NCBI GenBank assembly: GCA_002692965.1
Contig: NZNC01000019.1
Span: 124,001-188,000 of the forward strand
DNA: 64,000 nt
Reading direction: 5' to 3'
From: Haliea sp.
Lineage (GTDB): Bacteria > Pseudomonadota > Gammaproteobacteria > Pseudomonadales > Halieaceae
Positions 49,162 to 57,098 of this stretch are shown here, in pieces. Made by a program: the position numbers and the translations under genes. Below the pieces are notes generated by a model, which ran no database searches, was not told the DNA's origin, and saw only the letters and a program-made list of their open reading frames with translations. How positions within the stretch are numbered: the stretch's first letter is position 1; each line of letters opens with the position of its first letter.

Positions 49162-50943
49162 GTGAAACCTACCGATATTTCCAACCCCGAATACTTCCAC
49201 AAGGTCGTTGATTGTCAGTACGCCTGTCCGGCACATACCCCTGTGCCCGAGTACATCCGGCTGATTGCCGCAGGCCGCTACGACGACGCCTACATGATCA
49301 ACTGGGAATCCAACGTGTTCCCCGGCATCCTGGGGCGCACCTGTGATCGCCCCTGCGAACCCGCCTGTCGACGCGGTCGCATCGCCAAGGGCGAGGAGCC
49401 GGTGGCGATTTGCCGGCTCAAGCGGGTCGCGGCGGACAACAAGATGGATATCCGTGCGCGCCTGCCGAAGATTCCCGAGAAAAAGAACGGCAAGCGCATC
49501 GCCCTGATCGGTGCCGGTCCGGCGTCCCTGACGGTGGCGCGTGACCTCATGCCACTGGGCTACAGCATCGACATCTACGACAACCAGCACGCGGGTGGCG
49601 GCATGATGCGCAGCCAGATTCCCTCCTTCCGCCTGCCGGGCGAGGTGCTGGACGAGGAAGTGAATTACATCCTCGACATGGGTGTGGTGAGCTTCTTCAA
49701 TACGGAAGTGGACAGCCTCAAGGAAGTGCTCGACAAGGACTACGACGCCGTCTTCGTCGGCACCGGGGCCCCCCGGGGCAAGCTGCTGCAGCTGCCGGGC
49801 CTGGAAGAGGCCGGCAAGCAGGTGCACATCGGCATCGAGTGGCTGGCCAGCGTGGCCTTCGAGCACACCGAGAGCATTGGCAAGCGCGTCCTGGTCCTGG
49901 GTGGCGGCAACACGGCAATGGACTGCTGTCGTACCTCCCGTCGCCTGGGTGGCGAGGATGTGCGGGTGGTGGTGCGCAGCCCCTTCGCCGACATGAAGGC
50001 CTCGCCCTGGGAAAAAGAGGATGCCATGCACGAGGGCATCCCGATTTACGACAACCACACGCCCAAGGAATTTGTCATCGAGGATGGCAAAATGACCGGC
50101 ATGCTGTTCGAGAAGGTCGAGGCGGTCTACGACGAGAACGGCAAGCGCAGCCTGGTGCCCACCGGCGAGGACCTGGTGTTCATGCCCGCCGATGAGGTGC
50201 TCATGGCCATCGGCCAGGAGAACTCCTTCCCCTGGATCGAGCGGGACATCGGCATCGATTTCGACAAGTGGGACATGCCGGTACTGGATGCGACCACCTT
50301 CCAGTCCAGCAACCCGCGGGTCTTTTTCGGTGGCGACGCCGCCTTCGGTCCGGAAAACGTGATCACCGCCGTGGCCCAGGGCCACCAGGCGGCGGTCAGC
50401 ATCGACCTCTTTTGCCGCGGCGAGGATGTCTCCCAGCGTCCGGACCCCTACACCAACCTGGTCAGCCAGAAGATGGGCATCCACGAGTGGAGCTACGACA
50501 ACTCGGTGGAGAATGACCCGCGCTACGTGGTCCCGCTGGCACCGCTGGAAGAGACCCTGCGCAACCGCAAGCTGGAAGTCGAACTGGGCTTCGACCAGGA
50601 TACCGGTTTCAAGGAAGCCGAGCGCTGCCTGAACTGCGACGTGCAGACCGTGTTCGATGCCCCGCGCTGCATCGAGTGCGACGCCTGCGTGGACGTCTGC
50701 CCCACCGACTGTATTACCTTCACGGAAAACGCCGAGGAAGAGGAGGCGCTGCGCCAGCGTCTCAATGCGCCCGCGGGCAACCTGGCCCAGGACCTCTACG
50801 TTTCCACCGAGCTGCCCACCCGCCGGGTGATGGTCAAGGACGAGAACGTGTGCCTGCACTGTGGTCTGTGTGCCGAGCGTTGCCCGACCACGGCGTGGGA
50901 CATGCAGAAATTCCTCTACAGCGTTACCAAGGCAGGACTCTGA
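49162..50943 (+). CDS. FAD/iron-sulfur oxidoreductase subunit (GltD-like), KorC-type
   Basis: A 593-residue flavoprotein related to glutamate synthase small subunit. The N-terminus has the Cys-rich domain (CQYACPAHTPVPEYI and CDRPCEPACRRGRI, Cys18, 22, 61, 65, 69). An FAD motif ALIGAGPASLTVA starts near residue 114 and an NAD(P) motif VLVLGGGNTAMDCC near 235. The C-terminus adds two [4Fe-4S] ferredoxin motifs (CIECDACVDVCPTDC, CLHCGLCAERCP). It likely links the 2-oxoacid oxidoreductase encoded next to NADP(H), as in the 2-oxoglutarate:NADP+ oxidoreductase described from Azoarcus. GTG 49162 was chosen because family similarity begins there; the ribosome site is weak. Confidence 0.85.
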   Translation: MKPTDISNPEYFHKVVDCQYACPAHTPVPEYIRLIAAGRYDDAYMINWESNVFPGILGRTCDRPCEPACRRGRIAKGEEPVAICRLKRVAADNKMDIRARLPKIPEKKNGKRIALIGAGPASLTVARDLMPLGYSIDIYDNQHAGGGMMRSQIPSFRLPGEVLDEEVNYILDMGVVSFFNTEVDSLKEVLDKDYDAVFVGTGAPRGKLLQLPGLEEAGKQVHIGIEWLASVAFEHTESIGKRVLVLGGGNTAMDCCRTSRRLGGEDVRVVVRSPFADMKASPWEKEDAMHEGIPIYDNHTPKEFVIEDGKMTGMLFEKVEAVYDENGKRSLVPTGEDLVFMPADEVLMAIGQENSFPWIERDIGIDFDKWDMPVLDATTFQSSNPRVFFGGDAAFGPENVITAVAQGHQAAVSIDLFCRGEDVSQRPDPYTNLVSQKMGIHEWSYDNSVENDPRYVVPLAPLEETLRNRKLEVELGFDQDTGFKEAERCLNCDVQTVFDAPRCIECDACVDVCPTDCITFTENAEEEEALRQRLNAPAGNLAQDLYVSTELPTRRVMVKDENVCLHCGLCAERCPTTAWDMQKFLYSVTKAGL

Positions 50944-50946
50944 ACC

Positions 50947-52803
50947 ATGCAATCCCTGCAATCCGTCAACGAATTCGTCATCAAGTTCGCCAACGTGAAT
51001 GGCACCGGCTCCGCCAGTGCCAACAACCTGTTTGCCAAGGCGATCTTCCGCATGGGCGTGCCGGTGTGCCCGAAGAACATCTTCCCCTCGAACATCCAGG
51101 GGCTGCCGACCTGGTACGAGGTGCGGGTCAGCGAGCGCGGTTACCTGGGCCGCCGGGGCGGCGTGGATATCATGCTCTCGGTCAACCCCCAGAGCATGCC
51201 CCAGGACATCCGCGAGGTGGAGCCGGGCGGCTATTTCATCTACGACAACACCAAGCCCCTCGACCTGCGCCTGGTGCGCAATGACGTCAACATCATCGGG
51301 CTGCCGCTGACCCGGATCTGCAACGACGAGTACAAGGATCCGCGCCAGCGCCAGCTGTTCAAGAACGTGATCTACGTCGGTGCCTTGGCGGCCCTGCTGG
51401 ACATGGATTTCGCCGTGCTCACCGGGCTGGTCAGCGATCAGTTCAAGGGCAAGGACAAGCTGATCCTGCCCAATATCCACGCCCTGGAGCTGGGCTACCA
51501 GTACGCCAAGGAAAACTTTGCCTGCCCGATCGGCGTGCGCGTGCGCACCGCGGACAAGGTGGGCGACAAGGTCCTGCTCGACGGCAATACGGCCCTCGGT
51601 CTGGGCGCCATCTACGGCGGCGCCACGGTTGCCGCCTGGTACCCGATCACGCCATCCACCTCGGTGGTGGATGCCTACGAGAAGTACGCCAAGCGCCTGC
51701 GTATCGATCCGGGCACCGGCCGCAAGAACTACGCCATCGTGCAGGCGGAGGACGAACTCGCGGCGATCGGCATGGTGGTTGGCGCCAGCTGGAACGGTGC
51801 GCGGGCTTTCACCGCCACCAGCGGTCCCGGTCTCTCGCTGATGGCGGAGTTCCTCGGTCTGGCTTATTTCGCCGAGATCCCCACGGTACTCTTCGACGTG
51901 CAGCGGGCGGGTCCCTCTACCGGCATGCCCACGCGCACCCAGCAATCGGACATTCTGGCGGCGGCCTACGCCTCCCACGGGGATACCAAGCAGGTACTGC
52001 TCTTCCCCTCGACGCCGAAGGAGTGCTTTGACTTTGGCGCCCTGTCCTTCGACCTGGCGGAGCGTCTGCAAACCCCGATCATCCTGATGACCGACCTCGA
52101 CCTGGGCATGAACGACAACATGTCCGAGCCGCTGGAATGGGACGACGAGCGTCGCTACGACCGCGGCAAGGTACTCAATGCCGAGGACCTTGACCGCATG
52201 GAGCGCTTCGGCCGCTACCTGGACGTCGATGGCGACGGTATCTGCTACCGCACCATCCCCGGTACCCACCCGGAGAAGGGCGCCTTCTTCACCCGGGGGA
52301 CATCCCGGGACGAGTACGCGGTCTACACCGAGCGGGGCGAGGAATACGCCAAGAACATGCAGCGGCTGCTGGCCAAGTGGGAAACCATCAAGGAGTGGGT
52401 GCCCAAGCCGATCGAGCAGGACTGTGGACAGGACACCGACACCGCGGTGCTCTACTTTGGTACCAGCGAGGAGTCGGCCCGGGAAGCTCTGGATTACCTG
52501 GCCGAGGACGGCCTGCGCATCAACGCCATGCGCGTGCGTGCCTTCCCCTTCAACCGCGATGTGGAGGCCTTCCTGGAGCGTCACGAGCGTGTCTTCGTCA
52601 TCGAGCAGAATCGCGACGCCCAGCTGCGCACCCTGCTGATGGCCGAATTCGAACTCGGGCCGGACAAGCTGAAATCGGTGCTCTGCTACGACGGCACCCC
52701 GATCAGCGCCCGCAACATCCGCCAGCAGATCCTGCAGCAGATGCCCGGCCACAACGTGACACCATTGCGCCGCGACCGCCTGGTCAGCGCCGCAGGAGAG
52801 TAA
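50947..52803 (+). CDS. 2-oxoacid:acceptor oxidoreductase, fused gamma/alpha subunit
   Basis: A 618-residue subunit of a thiamine-diphosphate enzyme that oxidatively decarboxylates a 2-oxoacid to acyl-CoA. Residues 1-190 are the gamma domain (FANVNGTGSASANNLFAKA, RRGGVDIMLSVNP); from about 210 the alpha domain begins with LLDGNTALGLGAIYGGATV and AAWYPITPSTS, with ATSGPGLSLMAEFLGLA and QRAGPSTGMPTRTQQSD. This gamma-alpha order is that of KorA-type proteins; 2-oxoglutarate is the likeliest substrate but the sequence alone does not decide. It starts three bases after the flavoprotein stop; korB-like gene follows after 4 bp. Confidence 0.9.
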   Translation: MQSLQSVNEFVIKFANVNGTGSASANNLFAKAIFRMGVPVCPKNIFPSNIQGLPTWYEVRVSERGYLGRRGGVDIMLSVNPQSMPQDIREVEPGGYFIYDNTKPLDLRLVRNDVNIIGLPLTRICNDEYKDPRQRQLFKNVIYVGALAALLDMDFAVLTGLVSDQFKGKDKLILPNIHALELGYQYAKENFACPIGVRVRTADKVGDKVLLDGNTALGLGAIYGGATVAAWYPITPSTSVVDAYEKYAKRLRIDPGTGRKNYAIVQAEDELAAIGMVVGASWNGARAFTATSGPGLSLMAEFLGLAYFAEIPTVLFDVQRAGPSTGMPTRTQQSDILAAAYASHGDTKQVLLFPSTPKECFDFGALSFDLAERLQTPIILMTDLDLGMNDNMSEPLEWDDERRYDRGKVLNAEDLDRMERFGRYLDVDGDGICYRTIPGTHPEKGAFFTRGTSRDEYAVYTERGEEYAKNMQRLLAKWETIKEWVPKPIEQDCGQDTDTAVLYFGTSEESAREALDYLAEDGLRINAMRVRAFPFNRDVEAFLERHERVFVIEQNRDAQLRTLLMAEFELGPDKLKSVLCYDGTPISARNIRQQILQQMPGHNVTPLRRDRLVSAAGE

Positions 52804-52807
52804 GCGC

Positions 52808-53860
52808 ATGAGTTACCAGATTCCCAAGTTCCGTCACCCCGACCTGCCGGTCAATGAGCTCGGTTACACCCGTGCCGACTACGAGGGTGCCATTTCGACC
52901 CTGTGTGCCGGCTGCGGCCACGACTCCATCAGCGGTTCCATCGTGCGCGCCTGCCACGAGCTGAACCTGGAGCCCCACCGCATCGCCAAACTGTCCGGGA
53001 TCGGCTGTTCCTCCAAGGCGCCGACCTACTTCCTGGGCAAGTCTCACGGCTTTAACTCGGTCCACGGGCGCATGCCCTCGGTGGTCACCGGGGCGGCCAT
53101 GGGCAATCGCGATCTGCTCTACCTGGGTGTGTCCGGGGACGGTGATACCGCCTCCATCGGCATGGGCCAGTTTGCCCACGCCATCCGCCGCAACCTGAAC
53201 ATGGTGTATATCGTCATGAACAACGGTTGCTACGGCCTGACCAAGGGGCAGGACTCGGCGACCGCCGACGAGGGCTCCGCCAGCAAGAAGGGCGACCCCA
53301 ACCCCTTCTCCGCCATCGACCTGCCGGGCCTGGCCCTGCAGCTCGGCGCGACCTTCGTGGCGCGCAGCTTCTCCGGCGACAAGGGGCAGCTGGTACCGCT
53401 GATCAAGGCGGCCATGTCCCACCGCGGCTTCGCCCTGATTGACGTGGTCTCGCCCTGCGTGACCTTCAACAACAATGCGGGCTCCACCAAGAGCTACGAG
53501 TTCGTGCGCGAACACGCCGAGGCCACCGGTACCGTGGACTTCGTACCGATGCGTGAGGAAATCACCGCCCACTACGCGCCCGGCACCGGCACCGAGGTGA
53601 CCCTGCACGATGGCTCCGTGCTGCACCTGGAGAAGCTTGACGAGGAACTCGATCCCTTCGACCGGCTCTCCGCGATGGTGGCGATCGAGAAACACCGCGC
53701 GGCGGGGGAGATCCTGACCGGGCTGATCTATATCGACAAGGACTCCCGGGATCTGCACGATGTGCTGGAAACCTCCCGCAGGCCCCTCAATACCCTGACC
53801 GAGGAAGATCTGTGTCCGGGCAACAAGGTGCTGGCCAACATCAACAGCAGCCTCCGCTAG
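52808..53860 (+). CDS. 2-oxoacid:acceptor oxidoreductase, beta (thiamine-diphosphate) subunit
   Basis: A 350-residue subunit carrying the thiamine diphosphate and probably a [4Fe-4S] cluster. It has CAGCGH (Cys33, Cys36), GIGCSSKAPTYF, the TPP motif starting GDGDTASIGMGQFAHAIRRN and ending MNNGCYGLTKGQ, and VSPCVTFNN. The length fits KorB-type subunits. With the preceding two genes it forms one operon, closed by a strong hairpin 15 bp after its stop. Confidence 0.92.
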   Translation: MSYQIPKFRHPDLPVNELGYTRADYEGAISTLCAGCGHDSISGSIVRACHELNLEPHRIAKLSGIGCSSKAPTYFLGKSHGFNSVHGRMPSVVTGAAMGNRDLLYLGVSGDGDTASIGMGQFAHAIRRNLNMVYIVMNNGCYGLTKGQDSATADEGSASKKGDPNPFSAIDLPGLALQLGATFVARSFSGDKGQLVPLIKAAMSHRGFALIDVVSPCVTFNNNAGSTKSYEFVREHAEATGTVDFVPMREEITAHYAPGTGTEVTLHDGSVLHLEKLDEELDPFDRLSAMVAIEKHRAAGEILTGLIYIDKDSRDLHDVLETSRRPLNTLTEEDLCPGNKVLANINSSLR

Positions 53861-53874
53861 GCGGCCGCTGCACC

Positions 53875-53904
53875 GACAAAGCGGCGGGAAATCGCCGCTT
53901 TGTC
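53875..53904 (+). terminator. Strong intrinsic terminator of the kor-type operon
   Basis: GACAAAGCGGCG (53875-53886) and CGCCGCTTTGTC (53893-53904) form a perfect 12-bp stem around GGAAAT, with TTT in the right arm. Its right arm overlaps the first repeat of the phoB Pho box. Confidence 0.75.
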
Positions 53905-53935
53905 ACACTGTTGTCACAAAAACCCTCTCTAATAC
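53900..53935 (+). promoter_or_regulatory. Pho box and -10 of phoB
   Basis: TTGTCAC at 53900-53906 and again at 53911-53917 are 11 bases apart start to start, the spacing of PhoB binding repeats. TAATAC (53930-53935), 12 bases on, is a candidate -10. PhoB should therefore activate its own gene. Confidence 0.85.
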
Positions 53936-53970
53936 GCAGTTTATGGTGTCCGGAGGGGAGATTGTGACCA

Positions 53971-54681
53971 ATGAATGAACGCAAGGTACTGATCGTCGAC
54001 GACGAGTTCGCCATCCGGGACATGTTGCGGATGGCCCTGGAAATCGCCGACTTTCGCTGCCTCGAGGCGGAAAACATCCACGACGCCTACACCCTGATCG
54101 TGGATGAACGCCCGGATATCGTCCTGCTGGACTGGATGTTGCCCGGGGGCAGCGGCCTGGAGTTGCTGCGCCGTCTCAAGCGCAACGATACGACCCGGGA
54201 GTTGCCGGTGATCATGCTGACTGCCAAGAGTGCCGAGGATAATGTGATCCAGGGTCTCGATGTCGGTGCCGATGACTACATTACCAAGCCCTTTGCCCCG
54301 CGCGAGCTGATTGCCCGCATCAAGGCCCTGCTGCGGCGCACCAGTGGCGGCGACGAGCAGGAGCGCCTGCAGGTTTCCGAGCTGGTGCTGGAGGGTGAGA
54401 GCCGGCGGGTGTTCCTGGGGGAAGACCCCCTGGACATGGGCCCCACGGAATTCAACCTCCTGCAGTTCTTCATGTCCCACCCCGAGCGGGCCTACACCCG
54501 CAGCCAGTTGCTGGATCACGTCTGGGGGGCCAATGTCTATGTGGAAGAGCGCACGGTCGACGTGCATATCCGACGCCTGCGCAAGGCGCTGCAGAGCCCC
54601 GCACACGATTACAGTGACCTGATCCAAACGGTGCGCGGCACGGGCTACCGCTTCTCCTCCCGGGGAGCCGGCAACCGGTGA
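53971..54681 (+). CDS. phoB: Phosphate response regulator PhoB
   Basis: OmpR-family response regulator of 236 residues that activates phosphate-starvation genes. The receiver domain has Asp10-Asp11-Glu12 and the phosphorylated Asp54 in VLLDWMLPGGSG, then LTAKSAEDN and DDYITKPFAPRELIARIKALLRR. The C-terminal winged helix includes LGPTEF-like DMGPTEFNLLQFF, YTRSQLLDHVWG, VEERTVDVHIRRLRKAL and TVRGTGYRF. It is preceded by a Pho box and its stop overlaps phoR (GTGA). Confidence 0.98.
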   Translation: MNERKVLIVDDEFAIRDMLRMALEIADFRCLEAENIHDAYTLIVDERPDIVLLDWMLPGGSGLELLRRLKRNDTTRELPVIMLTAKSAEDNVIQGLDVGADDYITKPFAPRELIARIKALLRRTSGGDEQERLQVSELVLEGESRRVFLGEDPLDMGPTEFNLLQFFMSHPERAYTRSQLLDHVWGANVYVEERTVDVHIRRLRKALQSPAHDYSDLIQTVRGTGYRFSSRGAGNR

Positions 54682-55955
54682 GGGCACGGGTGACCTGGCT
54701 GGTGGAACTGCGCCGCCTGGTCCTGCTGGTCCTCCTGGCCCTGGCCCTGGGCTGGCCCCTGGGTTATCCCTTTCAGGTCCTCTCCGGGCTCTTGCTGCTG
54801 CTCTTGCTGCGCTGGCTGGTGCAGCTGAAGCGCCTGCGCGCCTGGCTCGATTCTCCGGATGTGGAGCCGCCCGAGGCGCGGGGTATCTGGGGCGATTTTT
54901 ACGACCGCCTCTACAGTTTGCGCCGGGAAAGCCGCGAACAGCAGACATTGCTGCAGTCGCGCCTGGACTACCTGCAGGACTCCCTGTCGTCGATGCAGGA
55001 TGCGGCGGTGATGGTGTCGGCCAGTGGCGCCATCGAGTGGTGCAACAGCGCGGCCCAGAAGCTGCTCGGCCTGCGTTTTCCCAAGGATCGTGGCCAGGCG
55101 CTGCTCAACCTGGTGCGCCTGCCGGAGTTTCACCGCTATTTTCTGGCCGAGGATTACAGCCTGCCCCTGCAGGTGCGCCTGGGCAGCGAGCGCGAGCAGT
55201 ACCTGCAGTTCAGTATCAGCCGCTTTGGCAACAATGATCGACTGGTATTTGCCCGGGACGTGACCCGCGAGGCGCGCCTCGAAAACATGCGGCGCGATTT
55301 TGTCGGCAATGTCTCCCACGAGCTGCGCACGCCGCTGACCGTGATCAAGGGTTACCTGGAGACACTCCTGGGCCAGCCGGAGCAGGTGCCCGAACGTCTG
55401 CAGCGACCGCTGGGTCAGATGGCCCAGCAGGCCGAGCGGATGGAGGCGCTGTTGCGGGATCTGCTCTGGCTGACCCGCATCGAAAGCGTGCAGCCGCGGG
55501 AACGGCGGGAGTCGGTCAACGTGGGCCAGCTGCTGCGTGAATTGCAGTCGGAGCTGGCCACATCGCATCCCCAGCGGCGGGTGGAGTTCCGGGTCGAGAC
55601 GGAGGCCAGCGTGCCCGGGGATTTGCGCGAGCTGCACAGTGCCATCTCCAACCTGGTGCTCAATGCGATCAAGTACAGCCCGGATGACAGTTGTGTGACA
55701 GTCACCTGGGCCGAGGAGCCGGATGGCCTGCGGCTGTCGGTCCAGGACCAGGGGGTGGGTATCGAGGCGAGCCACATTCCCCGGCTCACCGAGCGTTTCT
55801 ACCGGGTCGATGACAGTCGCTCCTCGCGTACCGGGGGCACGGGGCTCGGCCTGGCCATCGTCAAGCATGTCGCCGCCAATCACCAGGCCCAGCTGCAGAT
55901 CGAGAGCCGGCCGGGCAAGGGCAGCACCTTCAGCCTGTGGTTTCCGCGCGGCTGA
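54678..55955 (+). CDS. phoR: Phosphate sensor histidine kinase PhoR
   Basis: Membrane-bound kinase of 425 residues that phosphorylates PhoB. Two hydrophobic segments (about 9-30 and 33-50) separated by only a few residues leave no real periplasmic sensor, as usual for PhoR. A charged linker and a PAS domain (DAAVMVSASGAIEWCNSAAQ) follow, then the dimerisation domain with His214 in NVSHELRTPL and an ATPase domain (NLVLNAIKYSP, DQGVGIEASHIP, GGTGLGLAIVKHV). Signal input comes from PstSCAB and PhoU, encoded downstream. Start is GTG 54678. Confidence 0.97.
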   Translation: MRARVTWLVELRRLVLLVLLALALGWPLGYPFQVLSGLLLLLLLRWLVQLKRLRAWLDSPDVEPPEARGIWGDFYDRLYSLRRESREQQTLLQSRLDYLQDSLSSMQDAAVMVSASGAIEWCNSAAQKLLGLRFPKDRGQALLNLVRLPEFHRYFLAEDYSLPLQVRLGSEREQYLQFSISRFGNNDRLVFARDVTREARLENMRRDFVGNVSHELRTPLTVIKGYLETLLGQPEQVPERLQRPLGQMAQQAERMEALLRDLLWLTRIESVQPRERRESVNVGQLLRELQSELATSHPQRRVEFRVETEASVPGDLRELHSAISNLVLNAIKYSPDDSCVTVTWAEEPDGLRLSVQDQGVGIEASHIPRLTERFYRVDDSRSSRTGGTGLGLAIVKHVAANHQAQLQIESRPGKGSTFSLWFPRG

Positions 55956-55962
55956 CATGCCA

Positions 55963-55980
55963 GTGTCATCATTCTGTCAT
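55963..55980 (+). promoter_or_regulatory. Pho box of pstS
   Basis: GTGTCAT (55963-55969) and CTGTCAT (55974-55980) are separated by CATT. A -10 would be expected near 55991, where TAACGT is a poor match. The box begins just 8 bp after the phoR stop. Confidence 0.85.
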
Positions 55981-56033
55981 ATATTGGGGGTAACGTGAGC
56001 GCCGAACACAGTCACAGCTTATGGAGCCTACCC

Positions 56034-57011
56034 ATGCTGATACAACGTTTCGTCAAGCAATCGCTGGTCGCCCTGGGCGCCGCTTTCCTCGCCCACACTG
56101 CCGCCAGCGTTGAGGTCGACCCGGCCCTGGAGGACTACCAGGTGGCCAGCGGCGTTTCCGGCAACCTGTCCAGTATCGGCTCGGACACCCTGGCCAATCT
56201 GATGACCCTGTGGGCGGAAGAATTCAAGCGTGCCTACCCCAACGTCAATATTCAAATTCAGGCGGCGGGATCGTCCACGGCACCGCCGGCGCTGACCGAG
56301 GGTACCGCCAATCTCGGCCCCATGAGCCGCGACATGAAAGACAAGGAAATCGAGGCCTTCGAAAACCGCTATGGCTACAAGCCGACCGCGGTTCCGGTCG
56401 CCATAGATGCCCTGGGTGTCTACGTGCACAAGGACAATCCGATCGAGTCGCTGAGCATCGCCGAGGTGGATGCCATTTTCTCGTCCACCCGCCGTTGCGG
56501 CGCCCTCGAGGGTGTCGATCGCTGGGGCCAGCTGGGCCTGACCGGTGCCTGGGAGAATCGCGACATCCAGCTCTTCGGCCGCAACTCGGTATCCGGCACT
56601 TACGGTTACTTCAAGACCGAGGCCCTGTGCAAGGGTGACTTCCGCAACACGGTCAATGAACAGCCGGGCTCGGCCTCGGTGGTACAGTCGGTGTCCACCT
56701 CGATCAATGGCATCGGGTACTCCGGCTTCGGCTACCGGACGTCGAGCGTGCGGGCAGTGCCTCTGAGCCGGCAGGCCGGCGGAGAAGCCTTCGCCGCCAC
56801 CGCGGAAAATGCAACCAGCGGCCGTTATCCGCTGTCGCGCTTCCTCTACGTCTACGTGAACAAGGACCCCAACAAGGCCCTTTCGCCGATGGAGCGCGAG
56901 TTCTTCAAGCTGGTGTTCTCGCGCCAGGGCCAGGAAGTGGTCGCCAAGGACGGCTATATCCCGCTGCCGGCCGCGGTAGTCGAGCGCTATAGCGCGCAGC
57001 TCGGCCTGTAA
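56034..57011 (+). CDS. pstS: Periplasmic phosphate-binding protein PstS
   Basis: A 325-residue precursor of the high-affinity phosphate receptor. The signal peptide ([18 protein letters not shown]) is followed by the phosphate-binding blocks [34 protein letters not shown] and [13 protein letters not shown]; a later block [12 protein letters not shown] also contributes. The length is that of Pseudomonas-type PstS. ATG 56034 has GGAG 7 bases upstream and gives a clean signal peptide; the GTG at 55995 is unlikely. A stable hairpin lies between it and pstC. Confidence 0.96.
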   Translation: MLIQRFVKQSLVALGAAFLAHTAASVEVDPALEDYQVASGVSGNLSSIGSDTLANLMTLWAEEFKRAYPNVNIQIQAAGSSTAPPALTEGTANLGPMSRDMKDKEIEAFENRYGYKPTAVPVAIDALGVYVHKDNPIESLSIAEVDAIFSSTRRCGALEGVDRWGQLGLTGAWENRDIQLFGRNSVSGTYGYFKTEALCKGDFRNTVNEQPGSASVVQSVSTSINGIGYSGFGYRTSSVRAVPLSRQAGGEAFAATAENATSGRYPLSRFLYVYVNKDPNKALSPMEREFFKLVFSRQGQEVVAKDGYIPLPAAVVERYSAQLGL

Positions 57012-57036
57012 GGCTGGCCGACGTCATCTAGCCCCG

Positions 57037-57066
57037 CGGGAGCGGGCCCGGCACGGGCCGCTCCCG
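57037..57066. repeat. Stable intercistronic hairpin between pstS and pstC
   Basis: CGGGAGCGG (57037-57045) pairs with CCGCTCCCG (57058-57066), extended by CCC/GGG after one bulged G, loop GGCAC. It is placed where it could protect the pstS mRNA and lower readthrough into pstC, raising the PstS to PstC ratio. Confidence 0.55.
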
Positions 57067-57098
57067 GATTCATTACCACGCGCGAGAGGGAGCCACCC

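Noticed and set aside
49129-52809. A 1226-codon open frame antisense to the kor-type operon
   Set aside because: It runs across three well-supported genes and their junctions, and its product is composed of biased His/Val/Gly-rich sequence.
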